This document shows, one piece after another, positions 36,389 through 48,134 of a stretch of DNA of 64,000 nucleotides. Source of the DNA: Mercurialis annua (taxonomy: Eukaryota; Streptophyta; Magnoliopsida; Malpighiales; Euphorbiaceae); NCBI RefSeq assembly GCF_937616625.2, contig NC_065570.1, positions 45,747,665 through 45,811,664 on the forward strand, read 5' to 3'. The position numbers and the translations under genes were made by a program. Within the stretch, counting starts at the first letter, position 1. Every line of letters starts with the position of its first letter. The notes under the pieces are model-generated. The model was not told the origin of the DNA and did no database searches. It worked only from the letters and a program-made list of their open reading frames with translations.

Positions 36389-36870
36389 ATGCAAGTTTGG
36401 AATTCTAAAGTTCCACCTCGAGTTAAGTTCTTTTTGTGGATTTCTTTTCATGAAAGGATGCCTATTCTTGATTTTTTGGTGAGGCGTTCTATCATCCGAG
36501 CGGAGAATTTTTTGTATTCTCTTTGTAATGAGATAGAAATACAAGTGCATCTCTTTATTCATTGTACTTTTGCTAATAGTATTTGGTGTAGTATACTCGA
36601 AAAGTTGGATATTGTTTGGGTAGCTCTTTATTCATTTGTGAAATTCATGATCCAGTGGCATATTTTAATTTCGTTGAGTCGTTATTGAATATTTTGACAA
36701 ATTCTTGGTTATCTAACGGGAGATATGGAAGTATAGACACGGAAGAATTTATCAAAGTGGAAGTTCGGTTAAGGAGAAAGTGATCTTTAGTTGCTTTACA
36801 AGGGTTGTTTTCCTTTGCAAACTTTGTAATAGAAATTACCCATATTTGAGCATGGATTTTTATAGAAATT
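36389..36870 (+). pseudogene. LINE (L1-like) 3' fragment 1
   Basis: The ORF at 36389-36688 has the reverse-transcriptase-associated zinc-binding region of plant LINEs: WNSKVPPRVKFFLWISFHERMP, LVRRSII, LCNEIEIQVHLFIHCTFANSIW (Cys/His pattern). After a frame change, WEIWKYRHGRIYQ at about 36717-36760 gives the usual C-terminal block. Polymerase and endonuclease are absent. No clear poly(A) is seen. Confidence 0.78.
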
Positions 36871-37229
36871 CATATTGTATTCTTTTTTCGGACATGTGAC
36901 TTTGTTTTCTTTCTCTCCTTGTCCAAACCTATAGTATGCTTCTTTGTGTGTTTTTATGCGATAGCTTGGAGTCGAAGTTTTTTTACCGTGTTTTGCAGTT
37001 TTTAATATACATATTATTCATCAAAAAATATTATATAGCAAATTTATTAATGTTAAGGGTAAGAAAGACAAATATGTTTTATACAAATCTAACATTTTTT
37101 TCTGGAACATCACAAAGTAAAAAAAATGACCAATGGAACGGAGAGAGTATGATGAACGCTGTGATGTCTTAATAAGAATCAAGTGGAATAAATAGCAAAT
37201 AATGAAAATATGCATACACTAATCTGCAA
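36871..37229. other. AT-rich spacer, nothing recognised
   Basis: No gene, LTR or inverted repeat is seen. The short ORF at 36936-37172 has AT-rich random composition. Confidence 0.5.
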
Positions 37230-37238
37230 TTTATTTTA

Positions 37239-37646
37239 GAGCAAATTACTCTAAGGTACCTCACATTTGTCATAATTCACAGTTTGATACCCCTTGTTTG
37301 AAAATCAAACGATTTGGTACCTCAATTTTGATTTTGTAAACTATAAGGCCCTTCTGTTAAATATAGGTACTCAATCGTTAACGGAATGAAATGTGAGATA
37401 CCAAATAGTTTACAAATGCGGTACCTAATCGTTTACATAATTAAAACTGAGGTACCAAATCGTTTAAATAACTAAAATTGAGATACTAAATCGTTTGAAA
37501 ATAAATTTCAAATTATTAACGGAACTAACAGAAGGACCTTGTAGTTTACAAAATCAAAATTGAGGTACCAAATCGTTTGATTTTCAAACAAGAGGTACCA
37601 AACTGTGAATTATGACAAATGTGAGGTACCTTAGAATAATTTGCTC
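37239..37646. mobile_element. Mutator-like MITE with long inverted repeats (408 bp)
   Basis: It starts GAGCAAATTACTCTAAGG and ends with the matching inverted sequence; the arms are over 120 bp and nearly the whole element folds back. The 9-bp duplication TTTATTTTA lies at 37230-37238 and 37647-37655. A second copy, truncated on its right, is at 55079-55440. Confidence 0.88.
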
Positions 37647-37655
37647 TTTATTTTA

Positions 37656-38699
37656 TGGGGAAGTCTTTGCAAAATAATTAACTACATGCCGTTAAAAGAA
37701 TTTCACTGTAAATACAATTTGATAACTCATTGCAGGGACAAAAGAAAATTGTTTTGAAGGGAAGAATAAAGAAAAAACATACATGGTTGGAGGCTTCAAG
37801 ACAAACTGTGGCTATGACCAAGAGTGGCCACGGCCCCCTCAAAAAATCAAAACAAAAATTACTAGGTAAACGACATTATATGTTAATTGTGAGGGTAATA
37901 ACTTTATTATTATTACTAATGAGAGTATTTATATTCTGTCACAATTTGTGTATAAATTATAGTTTTTGTGATGACTTTTAGTGACTCTCATCAAAATTTC
38001 ATCCCTAAAGTTCACTTTTTATAGTGTTTATTAGTTTTTGATTTTTATTTAAAATTTTAAAGTTTTGAATTGGGTTATTCGCAAATTTCTATGATCAACC
38101 GAAAAAATTTAAAATTGATACAAAACATTTGAATTCAAACTCGAATTATTCGATAGTTTTACCTCGAACTGAACTCGAGTATCAATTGAAAAGACTTCGG
38201 AATCAAATGAGCCTTATACATATAAAATGACAATGTACTTTTTACTATATTAATTTTTATATCTTTGAAATATATAATGCCGTAATTGATTGAATTATAC
38301 AAAAAAATAAAATTGAAACATACTAAATATAATATCTATTTTTAATTTTACATTGAACTTGAGTCGAGCTCAAACTTGAAAATTCAAGCTCATTCAAGTT
38401 CAAGCTCAAGTTCGAGTTAGATCTTACTCGTACTCCGCTCGATTTTTTTATGTTTTAGTTAAAATTTTATTTTATTAATTATACTTAAAAATTAAATATA
38501 ATTATCTAGTCATAAGTTGCCCCCTTAAATATTTGTATCTAGGTCCGCCACTTGGAGTAGTATGAAAGCTAAAACTTTTTAAAGTAAAGGATTAAAGATC
38601 TATCAATTTTTTGATTAAGGACGATTTTTTTTTTTGAAAAAAATAAATCAAATGCGCCTTCCCCCCTCCCAACCCCATCAAATTGTTCACTCAGAATGT
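37656..38699. other. AT-rich region with foldback remnant, no gene
   Basis: At 38150-38180 and 38345-38440 there are CTCGAGTTCAAG/CTTGAACTCGAG-type inverted blocks resembling worn hAT-type foldback ends. The ORF at 37730-37981 (Lys-rich start, hydrophobic end) resembles nothing known. Confidence 0.45.
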
Positions 38700-38719
38700 A
38701 AATGATATCAGACTTAGAA

Positions 38720-38823
38720 CCAACGAGCTGTAGCTCAAACGGTATAAGCGCTGGATAGCAAACTGTCAAGGTCGTGGGTTCATTTCCTTCCACAAGCGCT
38801 CCCCCCTCCCCAATTATTAAAAA
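38720..38823 (+). mobile_element. tRNA-derived SINE (104 bp)
   Basis: It has box A-like TAGCTCAAACGG (38731-38742) and box B-like GGTTCATTTCC (38777-38787) at tRNA-like spacing, then a C-rich stretch and a short A-rich 3' tail. A perfect 20-bp target duplication flanks it (38700-38719 and 38824-38843, beginning AAATGATATCAGAC). The right copy is followed by a foldback element. Confidence 0.88.
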
Positions 38824-38857
38824 AAATGATATCAGACTTAGAATCTACTTTTAAAAT

Positions 38858-39843
38858 GGCTAATTCTCAAAAAAAACTCTCAACTTTCGACCCAATTTGT
38901 TCGCCCTCACGTTGCAAAATTGTAAAGTCCCGAGCTTTTTTTAATTTAGCAAAACTTTCTCACACGAATTTTATCCAAATTATGACCTTTCAGTTTCAAT
39001 TGCACCCTCAGATATCAAATTCATCTCTTTTCACTTTAAAAAAGTCCAAATCAATATTTTATATTTTAGTATGTATATTAAATAGGACTTAATATTATAT
39101 TTAAACAAAAAAGATATTCTTTTCACAAATTAGAAAACATAATTATAAATTTTTATTTAATACAATCAATATTATTATTTATAAAATTTCACATTTGATT
39201 TTATTCGATGTCGCCACCTTACTTGATTTTTATAATTAATTTGATTAAATTTAAATAATTTTTTTAATATAATGTTTAAAAAAATTAATTTAGTTAACTG
39301 AATAATTAATAAAAATCCTACATCTACATATTTCAAACCACCGCCAATCGGCCGCCAACAGTCTCATGTCGTTTGCCTCCGCGTCTTCCTCCCATGAAAG
39401 CTGACCGCATCGTTTTACATGGAAGACGAATCAGAGCTAGTTCGGTTCACCGGAGGGATCCAAAAAAATTCAAAAAAAGTTAAATTAAAAATGATATAAA
39501 AATATAATTTGATTAAATTAAAATTGATTTTGCGGAATAAAGGCGGTAAGGTTTATATAAGAAATTTTTTATAACATAATTTTTAATATTTTTGGAAGAT
39601 AGTTTTTTTGTTTTAATTATAATATTGGAGACTACATCGAATATTTGTTAAAATATGAAATATGGAAAAGAAATATTAATTTGATGTTTGAGGGTGTATT
39701 TGAAAGCGAAATGTGTGGATTTTAATAATTGAGTGTGCAATTGAAACGAAAGATCATTATTTGGACAAAAATTGATAATTTACGACGTGAGAGTGCAAAC
39801 GAATTGGGACTAAAAGATGAGGGATTTTTTTAGAGAATTAGCC
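38858..39843. mobile_element. Mutator-like foldback element (986 bp)
   Basis: The ends GGCTAATTCTC...GAGAATTAGCC open inverted arms of about 200 bp. The 9-bp duplication TTTTAAAAT lies at 38849-38857 and 39844-39852. No transposase is readable; the interior is AT-rich. Arms include a TTTCAATTGCACCCTCA-type phrase shared with the outer foldback at 47-52 kb. Confidence 0.88.
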
Positions 39844-39852
39844 TTTTAAAAT

Positions 39853-40404
39853 TGATGGAAGTCAAATTAGTGGAATTTCATTCGGTGTTTGATTTTTAAA
39901 TTCTATACATATACAATAACAAAGTATAGTTATCAAAAAATAAATAAACTATAGTTGTTGACTCAATCAATTTAAAAAATTAATTTATTTGCCAATCCAC
40001 CCGATCTCACAAATTTCTGCAAATAGCAAATCAATTGCTTTACCATTTTAAAATAAAATGACAGTGTCTCTTAATTTTATGTGGGTCTATGATGACCATT
40101 TCTGATTCTGAAGGGACAAATCAAATTATTGTAAAGCAAAACGTTTGTAATATACCAGTGAGTTTTCGTTCAAATAAGAAAGTAAGCAGCCCGCAACGCG
40201 TTTTCTTTTCAATAACAAGATATTAATATTATCATGAGAATATACTGACGACATTTAATTTATACAAGATAAAATAATTTTTTATATTCACAATTCCAAT
40301 CATTTTGTCATTTTTTTCCAGTTTTTTTAAATATTCTGATCCGTCATTTTTAAAAATTGGGATGACTTTATCTAAGTCTCAAATTACACTTTATTTTGAA
40401 AGCA
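39853..40404. other. AT-rich spacer, nothing recognised
   Basis: No coding region, LTR end or inverted repeat is supported. Confidence 0.5.
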
Positions 40405-40863
40405 GATTTCTTGCAGCTACTGTGCAGAAATTGAATCGGCAAATCACATAATCATGTTTTGCCCTTTTGCTTGGCGATTTTGGACTTCTTTCCTTTGTAT
40501 TATTGGTGTCTCTTCTTGGACTATGCCGGGAGACGTATCGAGTTTCTATTTTCAATGGATGGATTTGGCGAACCCGAAGTATAAAAAGCTTTGGGCAACT
40601 ATTTGGTTCTTTAGTTTATGGGAGATTTGGAAGGCCAGAAACAAAAGAATTTTCCGCAATGAAGCAACGTTTTACAAGGATTTGATTTTCCATTGTATTA
40701 ATAAGGGTGTGATTCACTATAAATATCACAACCCTTTTTTTGTTTATGGTGGTAATGATGTATTTCGATGTCTAGATTTCTTTTCGAGATACTAGCGCTT
40801 TTTTATTTTGCCTATCGCATCTTGTGATAGTGCTAATATAATTACCATTTATCAAAAAAAAAA
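40405..40863 (+). pseudogene. LINE (L1-like) 3' fragment 2 with poly(A)
   Basis: The frame reads CSYCAEIESANHIIMFCPFAWRFW (zinc-binding region) and then LWATIWFFSLWEIWKARNKRIF, the standard plant LINE C-terminus; the open part is 40454-40795. About 55 bp of 3' UTR lead to a poly(A) at 40855-40863. The 5' end is truncated near 40400, upstream of which no LINE homology is seen. Confidence 0.83.
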
Positions 40864-40964
40864 CTTTAGGATGTGTCCGAGGATAGATTAAAATTAATAG
40901 TTAAATACATATGTCCCAATTTATAAATATAACTATTTTTTATTTTTTATTTTCTATCATTCTG

Positions 40965-41760
40965 AGAGGACAGTTAACACAGTCCTTTATCCAAAATAAC
41001 ATGAATCACAACTTTGATACAATACCAATAGTACACAATAAAATTGTGCTTTTATTGTGCACAATAAAAGCACAATTTTTTTTAGAAATAAAAGCACAAT
41101 TTTTTTTAGAAAACATTGTTTTTCTGCTACTTGTGGTTCTAAACGTCGTGCCTTGGATGTTTGTGGTTCTCTTTCAATTATGGTGGTGGTTGCATTTCTT
41201 GGTTTTCTGACTCTATTTTTTGTCACTTCAAATATTCTTGGATAATAGACACTAGATATATCCAAACTATCGCTATATTTTAATTTGGTTTTCGAAACTT
41301 TAATTCTATTTTATTTTGGTTACAAAACTTTAAAATTATTTCAACTAAGGTTTTTAAGCCGAAAAGATGACGTGGCAACTAAATTTTATAATCAAATTGA
41401 AAAAAATTTAAAGTTTGGTACCTTAAATAAAAAAATTAAAGTTTGGTAACCAAATTGAAAAGTTTGGTAACCAAATTGAAGAGAAACTAAAGTTTAGTAA
41501 TTAAAATGGAAAAAATCAAAGTTCAGCAATTAAAACTAAATATAGCGATAGTTTGAATGACTTCGGTGTCTATTATCCAATGTTTTTCCTATACTTGACT
41601 TAGCTGATCCGTCAGAATATTCGTAGGACAGAGAAAAAATCGGCTTCAACATCTCACTTGTCTCCATCTCTTGATTTCAAGTTGTTGTATATATGTATGT
41701 ATTTTATGGATTGATCTGCAGAGCAATTCAGATAGTATATGGAGGAAGAGGAATCCACCA
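40965..41760 (-). pseudogene. Duplicated exon-like segment, copy 1 (interrupted by a MITE)
   Basis: It is homologous to 54415-54950: both begin GAGGACAGTTAACAC and share TTTTTCTGYTRCTTGTG, TTTTCTTGGTTTTC and TCCTATACTTGACT blocks. On the minus strand both encode a related peptide with VxKPRxxTT and a xATEKQ/VAEKQ motif (here within 40987-41265), preceded by a splice-acceptor-like TGCAG. The protein is not recognised. This copy has the MITE at 41240-41578, short expansions near 41040-41110 and stops, so it is broken. Confidence 0.6.
41240..41578. mobile_element. Mutator-like MITE (339 bp) in the duplicated segment
   Basis: The ends GGATAATAGACAC...GTCTATTATCC carry arms of about 70 bp. Flanks are AATATTCTT (41231-41239) and AATGTTTTT (41579-41587), 7 of 9 matching. 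The paralogue near 54727 has AATGTTGTT without the element, giving an empty site. No coding capacity. Confidence 0.82.
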
Positions 41761-42157
41761 TCTCTATTTTTATTTTCAATAAACAATCAATTATTTATTC
41801 TTGTCAGTTATATATTTTAATTTAGGCTTAATAAACCAAAAACATCTCATCTTTTTAACTTTTTTCGTTTATAATTCAAACTTTCAAAATCTTTAATTTA
41901 AACAATTTTTTAATATTCAGTTTTAATTATGGTTATAATTAGAGTAGAAAAAGTTCAATTATATTGTTCATCCTACTTTATCTGTTCATATATAAAAAAT
42001 TCCAAACATGAAAAGAATATTTACATATTTGTCCACTTCAATTTAAACAAATGACTATAATTAAAAAAAATTAAATATAACAATTTTAACCATAAACAAA
42101 AAATAAAAAATATTGAATACTTTTAACTGATTAAACCTTTAATTTATACTTTAATTA
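41761..42157. other. AT-rich spacer
   Basis: It contains a GGCTTAATAAACC-like start at about 41825 resembling Mutator-like foldback ends but without a definable partner. No gene is seen. Confidence 0.4.
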
Positions 42158-44312
42158 TAGGCGTAATGCCTTAAAACCCCCCGACTTTTTAGTCCCTTTT
42201 CAATCCTACCCTAACGTTAAAAACTTGTCAATTTTACTCTATTTTGCATTTTGTGTTTCAATTGTACCCTAAAATATTAAATTAACGTCTTTTTTATTTG
42301 AAAAAATTTAAAGACATTCTCCATGTCTAGCATATATTAATGGTATGTTTTAAATATTTATTTAAATTTAATTAAATTAATTAAAAATTTAAATTAGTGT
42401 TAATTTGATTATGGTTTTAGTTAATTTTTAAAAATAAAGGATGTATTTATATTTTTTTGAATAAAAAAGAATTTAATTTCATCTTTAAACTTAGTTAATT
42501 GAAAGATTTCATCATTCAATTAAAACAAATAACAGTAATTTAAAAATTTGGTACAATTGAAAATAAAAAAGGCTTAATACATCTGTGTGTCCCTGCACTT
42601 TTCTGTTTTTGCATATAAGGTCCCTGCACTAAAGTACCCCATTATTAAATCCCTACACTTTAACTTTCATCATCCCAAGATCCCTCTGTTAAGGCGAGTG
42701 TTAACGCCGTTAACGCACTTTCAGTTTTCTTAATTTTAGATCCCTGCACTTTTAATTTTTTAATGTTACGTCCCTGCACTGCATTAATTTTTAGTTTAAT
42801 AAAACTAAATTTAAGTATAAAATATTAAAACTAATATTTTTTAAAGGGTATGAATTTAACATATTTAAATAATAATAATATCAAAAATTATATGTTTTAG
42901 CTATTATTTTATTGAAAATTTTATTCGTTCTTACTGAATGTTTAATGTATTATTATTCATCTATAAATAAAAAAATATAATTTATTTATTTATTTTATTA
43001 CGTTGAAAATAAAAGTGAATTTAATTTTTATTTTAACAAATAAACATTAACTTAGAGAAATAAAACGAATTTTAATATTTTTTTATTAAATAATTAAAAT
43101 AATATTCTATACCGATAAATTTTATTTTTTAAATAATATGATAACATCGCACTTAGAGGTGTAAACGGACGTTGAACTTGATATATGTCAATTTGAAAGT
43201 TGAGTATGTTATATAAGCTTATAAGTTCGAGCTGTCTACTTATATTTTTAAAGGAGACATATCAAGCGGAAGTCTGAATGAATTTCTAATTTCTTAATAA
43301 TTTTTTATGGCACCTTTAATTTTTTTTTAAACTAACTTTGAATATTTCTTGAGTAAGGGACTCATTCACGAAATGTATTCTAATACTTAAATCATATTTA
43401 TTTTGATAAAATGATCGTTAATATAATTTTATTAATCTTTAAATTATAAATTACTTAGCTTTAAATAAAAATAAAATTAATTAATTTTTAATTATATTAA
43501 AAAATAAAAGTGAGCTAGATTTTTTAATTTTAAAAGTAAATATTAACTAACATAAATAAAACTAATTTAATATTTTTTATTAAATTATTAAAATGATATT
43601 TTATACCAATGATTTTTTTAAAATAATAAATAACAACATCGCACTTATAGAAGTAAACTGACGTATTCTGAAAAAAAGTAAACAGACATCGATCCTCATA
43701 TATGTCAATTTCGAATTTGAGTATGTTATATAAACTTACAAGACAAAACTGACTGCTTCCATTTCTAATAAAAAAATAAGAAAATAATAATATTTTTATT
43801 AATTTAAAAAATATTTTTATTGTTAATTTAAACATTATAAAAAGTTAATTAAATTGCATTAACATCTTATATTATTAATTAAAATTATATATTTTTTAAA
43901 ATATATATATTAAAATAAATTTTTATATGAAAACAATTATAAGGACTTTATTTATATAAAATTAAAGTGTAGGGACCTTATTTGTATAAATTAAAAGTGC
44001 AGGGACCTTATTTGTATATATCAAACTACAAAACTGAATACTAGTCTCATTAACGGCACGTGTACTGCACGCGCTAATAGAACTTTAACAGAGGGACCTT
44101 GGGATGATAGAAGTTAAAGTGTAGGGATTTAATAATGGGGTACTTTAGTGTAGAGATCTTATATGCAAAAACAGAAAAGTGCAAAGACACGCAGATGTAT
44201 TAAGCCAATAAAAAATTTAAAAGTGGATAAAATTGATAATTTTTTAATATCGGGGTGAAATTAAAAAAGGTCTAAAGATAAAAGATTTTTGAGTGATTAT
44301 TTTAATTATATT
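42158..44312. mobile_element. Outer foldback element, split by a nested element
   Basis: The left arm (42158-42300, CCCCCGACTTTTTAGTCCC...TTGTCAATTTTACTC) matches the reverse complement of 44215-44312 with moderate divergence. The element at 42571-44206 sits between the arms. Exact ends and target duplication could not be fixed. Confidence 0.55.
42571..44206. mobile_element. Mutator-like foldback element (1636 bp)
   Basis: The ends GGCTTAATACATC...GATGTATTAAGCC open arms of about 200 bp with phrases such as GTCCCTGCACTTTT. The 9-bp duplication AATAAAAAA lies at 42562-42570 and 44207-44215 (AT-rich, so weaker alone). The AT-rich interior has a duplicated block (about 43025-43235 and 43520-43742). 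No transposase. Confidence 0.82.
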
Positions 44313-44417
44313 ACTCATACTTCAACTTCAGAATTATCTTTAGTAATACTTTTGTCCTATTCCATGTTACAAAACTTTTCTTTTGAGACATGGCACTCTA
44401 ATTGATAATTCTTATTT

Positions 44418-44796
44418 GGTTTAATTATTTAAAAACTACCCATTTTGTAACTTTTTTTCGTTTATACCATGACCTAGAAAAATTTTCAATTGTACTCTAT
44501 TTTTGATTTTTATGTTTCATCTCTACCTAATGAGTTGAATTGACCTATTTTCTTTTAAAAAAAAGTTTAAATTAGTCCTTCATTTTAACCTACATTCTAA
44601 TAAAATATTAATGTTAATCATTTATATATCTTATTTTTAATATTTTCATTTTTAAATTAATTAAATTATCAAAAAATTACTCTTAGGGTACAAACGAAAC
44701 ATAAAAATCGAAAATAGGGTACAATTGAAAATTTTCCTAAGTCGTGGTATAAATGAAAAAAAATTACAAAGTGAGTGGTTTTTAAGTAATTAGGCC
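44418..44796. mobile_element. Mutator-like MITE (379 bp)
   Basis: The ends GGTTTAATTATTT and AAGTAATTAGGCC open inverted arms of about 130 bp; the 9-bp duplication TTCTTATTT lies at 44409-44417 and 44797-44805. Related at its ends to the elements starting at 38858 and 42571. Confidence 0.87.
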
Positions 44797-44953
44797 TTCT
44801 TATTTAAAGTTTATTTATATTTTTATCTTTGTTAATTATCATCTTTTATAATAGAAGTTTTTAATTAATTTTGAAATATTTAGAAAAAAAGTTAGAGCGA
44901 TGTTATTTCCAAAGCAACAATTGATACAAAGAGAGTAAAAAGACAGGAATAAT

Positions 44954-46449
44954 TACAAAAATAGCCCCAATGTTTAAGAAATTATAACATATCAAACCCT
45001 ATTGATTTTTTTATCTAAAAGATAACTCTAAGATTTGAAATGCTTCGAAAATGACATTCTGTCAGCCTTTATGGTACACAAGGTCAGATAAATATTACAT
45101 TTTCTCCCCAAAATTATAATAAAAGGCAAGATTGATTAAAATTGAATTACTTTAATAATTTAGTTCGTAATTTTAATAAATAAAAAAAATTAAATTATTC
45201 TCAACACGTTTTCTTCTAAAATAGAAAGAATATAGTTATTCTTTTTAAATTCTAATATTTATTCTTTTTCATAATAAAATTCTAAAAGTTAAAAGAATAT
45301 TAAAAAGTTTAAAATGTATAATTATTATATTTGCTACTTAAAAATTAAATTTATTTGAATAAGATTATTGATTTTACTGATTTCTTTTTAAAAAAACTCA
45401 CAACTCTTTCTGACCAATATTAATATGTAATTTTACACAAAAACAACTATTAATAAATTTAGTTTATCTAGGTAAATGAATTCATTTATTTCACAATTAT
45501 CCTTATTTATTAAAGTAGTAACTTTATACTTATAAGTTATTTTTGTTTTAATTTCATTGCGTTCTATAATAACAATAAGGATACATAATATTTAATTATC
45601 TAAATAATAATTGAACATTTATAATTTGAGATAAAATTTATACAGTCTCTATCAATTTGGAAAGGATGGAGTATATGATAAAAAAGTTAAAATTTGAATT
45701 TAAAATTTAAGAAAGTAATCCTCATTCATTAATTTACATTTTAGTTATTTTATTAATTGGTTTTATTATTAATTTAAAGTTATTTTAAAATTTTAATTTA
45801 TTTGGAGTTATACATAATCAATAAATATTTTCAAATTCATTTTTCTTGTATGTTGAATGCCCCTAATATAATGGTTTATTAAATTAATAACTAAAAATTA
45901 ATTTCACCGTTGTGAATGAACATATTTCATTATATGTTATTAATTATGTTGTCAAAAAATAATTATTATATAATATTATCATAAAATAAAATATATAAAA
46001 GAGAAAATAATAGTCTAGAATATATAGAACTATGTATAAATATGTTATTTGAATAAGTAACAAGTATAATAGTTTAGCATTTCCAATAATTGTATAAATA
46101 TTAGTTTTATTTTATTTTACTAAGCATAATAATTAATTATAAATAATAATTCTCATTTTATAAAACTATTTTTCCAATTTAGAATATTAAATTATAATAA
46201 TATTTTTTCTCTTTTCTAGTTTTATTAAAATTATGGACTGAACTGCAAAAATATAAATTTTAATCAATTTGACCTTTAATTATAACGTTAGGAAGAAAAT
46301 ATATATTTTTTGACCTTATATGACATAGGAACTGATAGAGTGTCATTTTTGAAATATTTTGAAAAGTTAAAATTTATTTTTTTTATGAAAAATTCAATAG
46401 AGTTCGAATCATTATAACCTCTAAACATTGAGGTTATTTCTATAATCTA
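44954..46449. mobile_element. Foldback element (about 1.5 kb)
   Basis: The left arm 44954-45165 (GGAATAATTACAAAAATAGC, later AATGACATTCTGTCAG) matches the reverse complement of about 46235-46449 over roughly 210 bp. The interior is AT-rich. The right end is cut by the Helitron start at 46450, so no target duplication could be checked. Confidence 0.7.
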
Positions 46450-46937
46450 TCTATATTATATATAAAAGCACGGGAGAGAGGGTGGGGGGGGGGGAGGAAC
46501 TATTAATTAAAAATTATTAAGATAATCATTAAAATTAGAGTACTAACTAAAATAAACTACTATGTTATAAGATCTATTAGAGTACTAAACAAAATAAACT
46601 ACTCTATGTTGAGATAATTGTATAGAGTACTAATTAAAATAGACTACTTTGACTATTTAATGATTATTATTTTAATTATTTTTTAATTGTATAGAATTCT
46701 AAATAAGATAAACTATTTTAATGAACTACTATTTTAATTTTTATTTTATATTTTCTATTAAAATTATCTATAATTTTAAAATTTGAGTACCAATTAATTT
46801 TTTTAAAACAATTAAAATAGTCACCTAAAGTTTTTAATAAGATAAACTATTTTAAACTAAATATTATTTTAAATTTTATTTGATAATTTGACGAATCACA
46901 CTACGAGCCACGTGTTAAACACGTAAAACGACACTAG
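46450..46937 (+). mobile_element. Short non-autonomous Helitron (488 bp)
   Basis: The 5' end is TCTATATTATATATAAAAGC, preceded by A. The 3' end is CTAG, followed by T, with a hairpin (stem ACGTGT/ACACGT, 46910-46924) nine bases upstream. TC...CTRR ends, a 3' hairpin, A/T insertion and no target duplication are the Helitron rules. A poly-G run (46484-46495) lies near the start. No Rep/helicase. Confidence 0.82.
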
Positions 46938-47823
46938 TTTAAAAATGGGGGCAATGATAATCTTATTAAGGCATTCAACCTCAAAACTTTGGAGTTATTA
47001 TAACCTAGCTAAGGGTATGAAAAAACCTCCACTTTTTAATCACTTTTTATTTGCAACCTAATTTTATCCATGTTCACATTTTTTATTTTCAACTGCATCT
47101 TCAAATATAAATTTCCATTTTTTAATTTCAATTGCACCGCCAAACATCAAATTGACATTTTTTTCAATATTTCATGTTTTAACATATACTTTTAAGTAGT
47201 TCTCAATGTTATAATTAAAATAAAAAATAGTTATAATATAATAGTATTTATTTATATTAAATAAAAAATTATTATTGGGTTTTAAATGTTTTTAGGAAGA
47301 TGAGTTTTTTGTTTTAAATATAACATTAAACTCTATTTAGAATATATGTTAAAATATAAAATACTGATTTGAACTTTTTTCAAGTAAAAAGAGATCAATT
47401 TAATACTTGATGGTTAGGGTATAAGTGAATCGAGCCGAGCCGAGCTTTGTAGTGTTCATGTTCAACTCGTTTAGCGGACAAGGTGTTCATGTTCGGTTCA
47501 TGTTCAGTCAAACTTTGAACGAAGTGTTTATGTTCGATTCGTTTAGAATTTGTAATAATCATGTTCGGTTGGTGTTCAACTCCTGTTTGTTCGTTTAGCC
47601 GTTAAATGAACAAGTTCGCGAACGAGCTCGCGAACAAGCTCGCGAACGAGCTCGATAAGTATTAAACGAGCTTGTTTGCGAGCCCGCTCGTTTGTTGGAT
47701 AAACGAACGAACACGAGTTGTTAAACAAACAAACATGAATATGAGTTGAAAAAATTAAAATAAATCTAATCGAGCTTGTTCATGAATATGAGCTGAATAA
47801 ATAAAAAACATAATTATATAAAT

Positions 47824-48047
47824 TGTTAACTGGCGTATTTATATATGTTAGTTGTTAGTTAGTTTGTTATGCTAATGTGGCAAATTAGTTAGTTCTAGCT
47901 TAGCTGGCAATCAACACGCTTAGAGTGTGTGAGGCAGTTATTTGTTGTTCTCTTTAGTGAGCTGTAGTATAAAGCTCATTTTGTAATTCATTTACATTTG
48001 ATTCAATAAATAATAAAAATTCTTTTCTCAAATTCTCTGATTCAAGA
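47824..48047 (+). repeat. Element I 5' LTR
   Basis: 224 bp, starting TGTTAACTGGCG and ending TTCAAGA. The end is fixed by the TAAAT duplication after the 3' copy and by the primer binding site starting at 48048. Confidence 0.92.
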
Positions 48048-48059
48048 TGGTATCAGAGC
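48048..48059 (+). other. Element I primer binding site (tRNA-iMet)
   Basis: TGGTATCAGAGC immediately after the 5' LTR. Confidence 0.92.
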
Positions 48060-48134
48060 TCTAGGAAAATCAAGATCCTAGGGTTTCAAGCTTGAAGAAG
48101 ACGGTTAGAGAGGATATAAGAAGAATTTCTTTGA

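Noticed and set aside
38727..38802. Functional tRNA gene
   Set aside because: Promoter boxes are tRNA-like but no cloverleaf acceptor stem forms, and flanking 20-bp duplications plus an A-rich tail mark a SINE.
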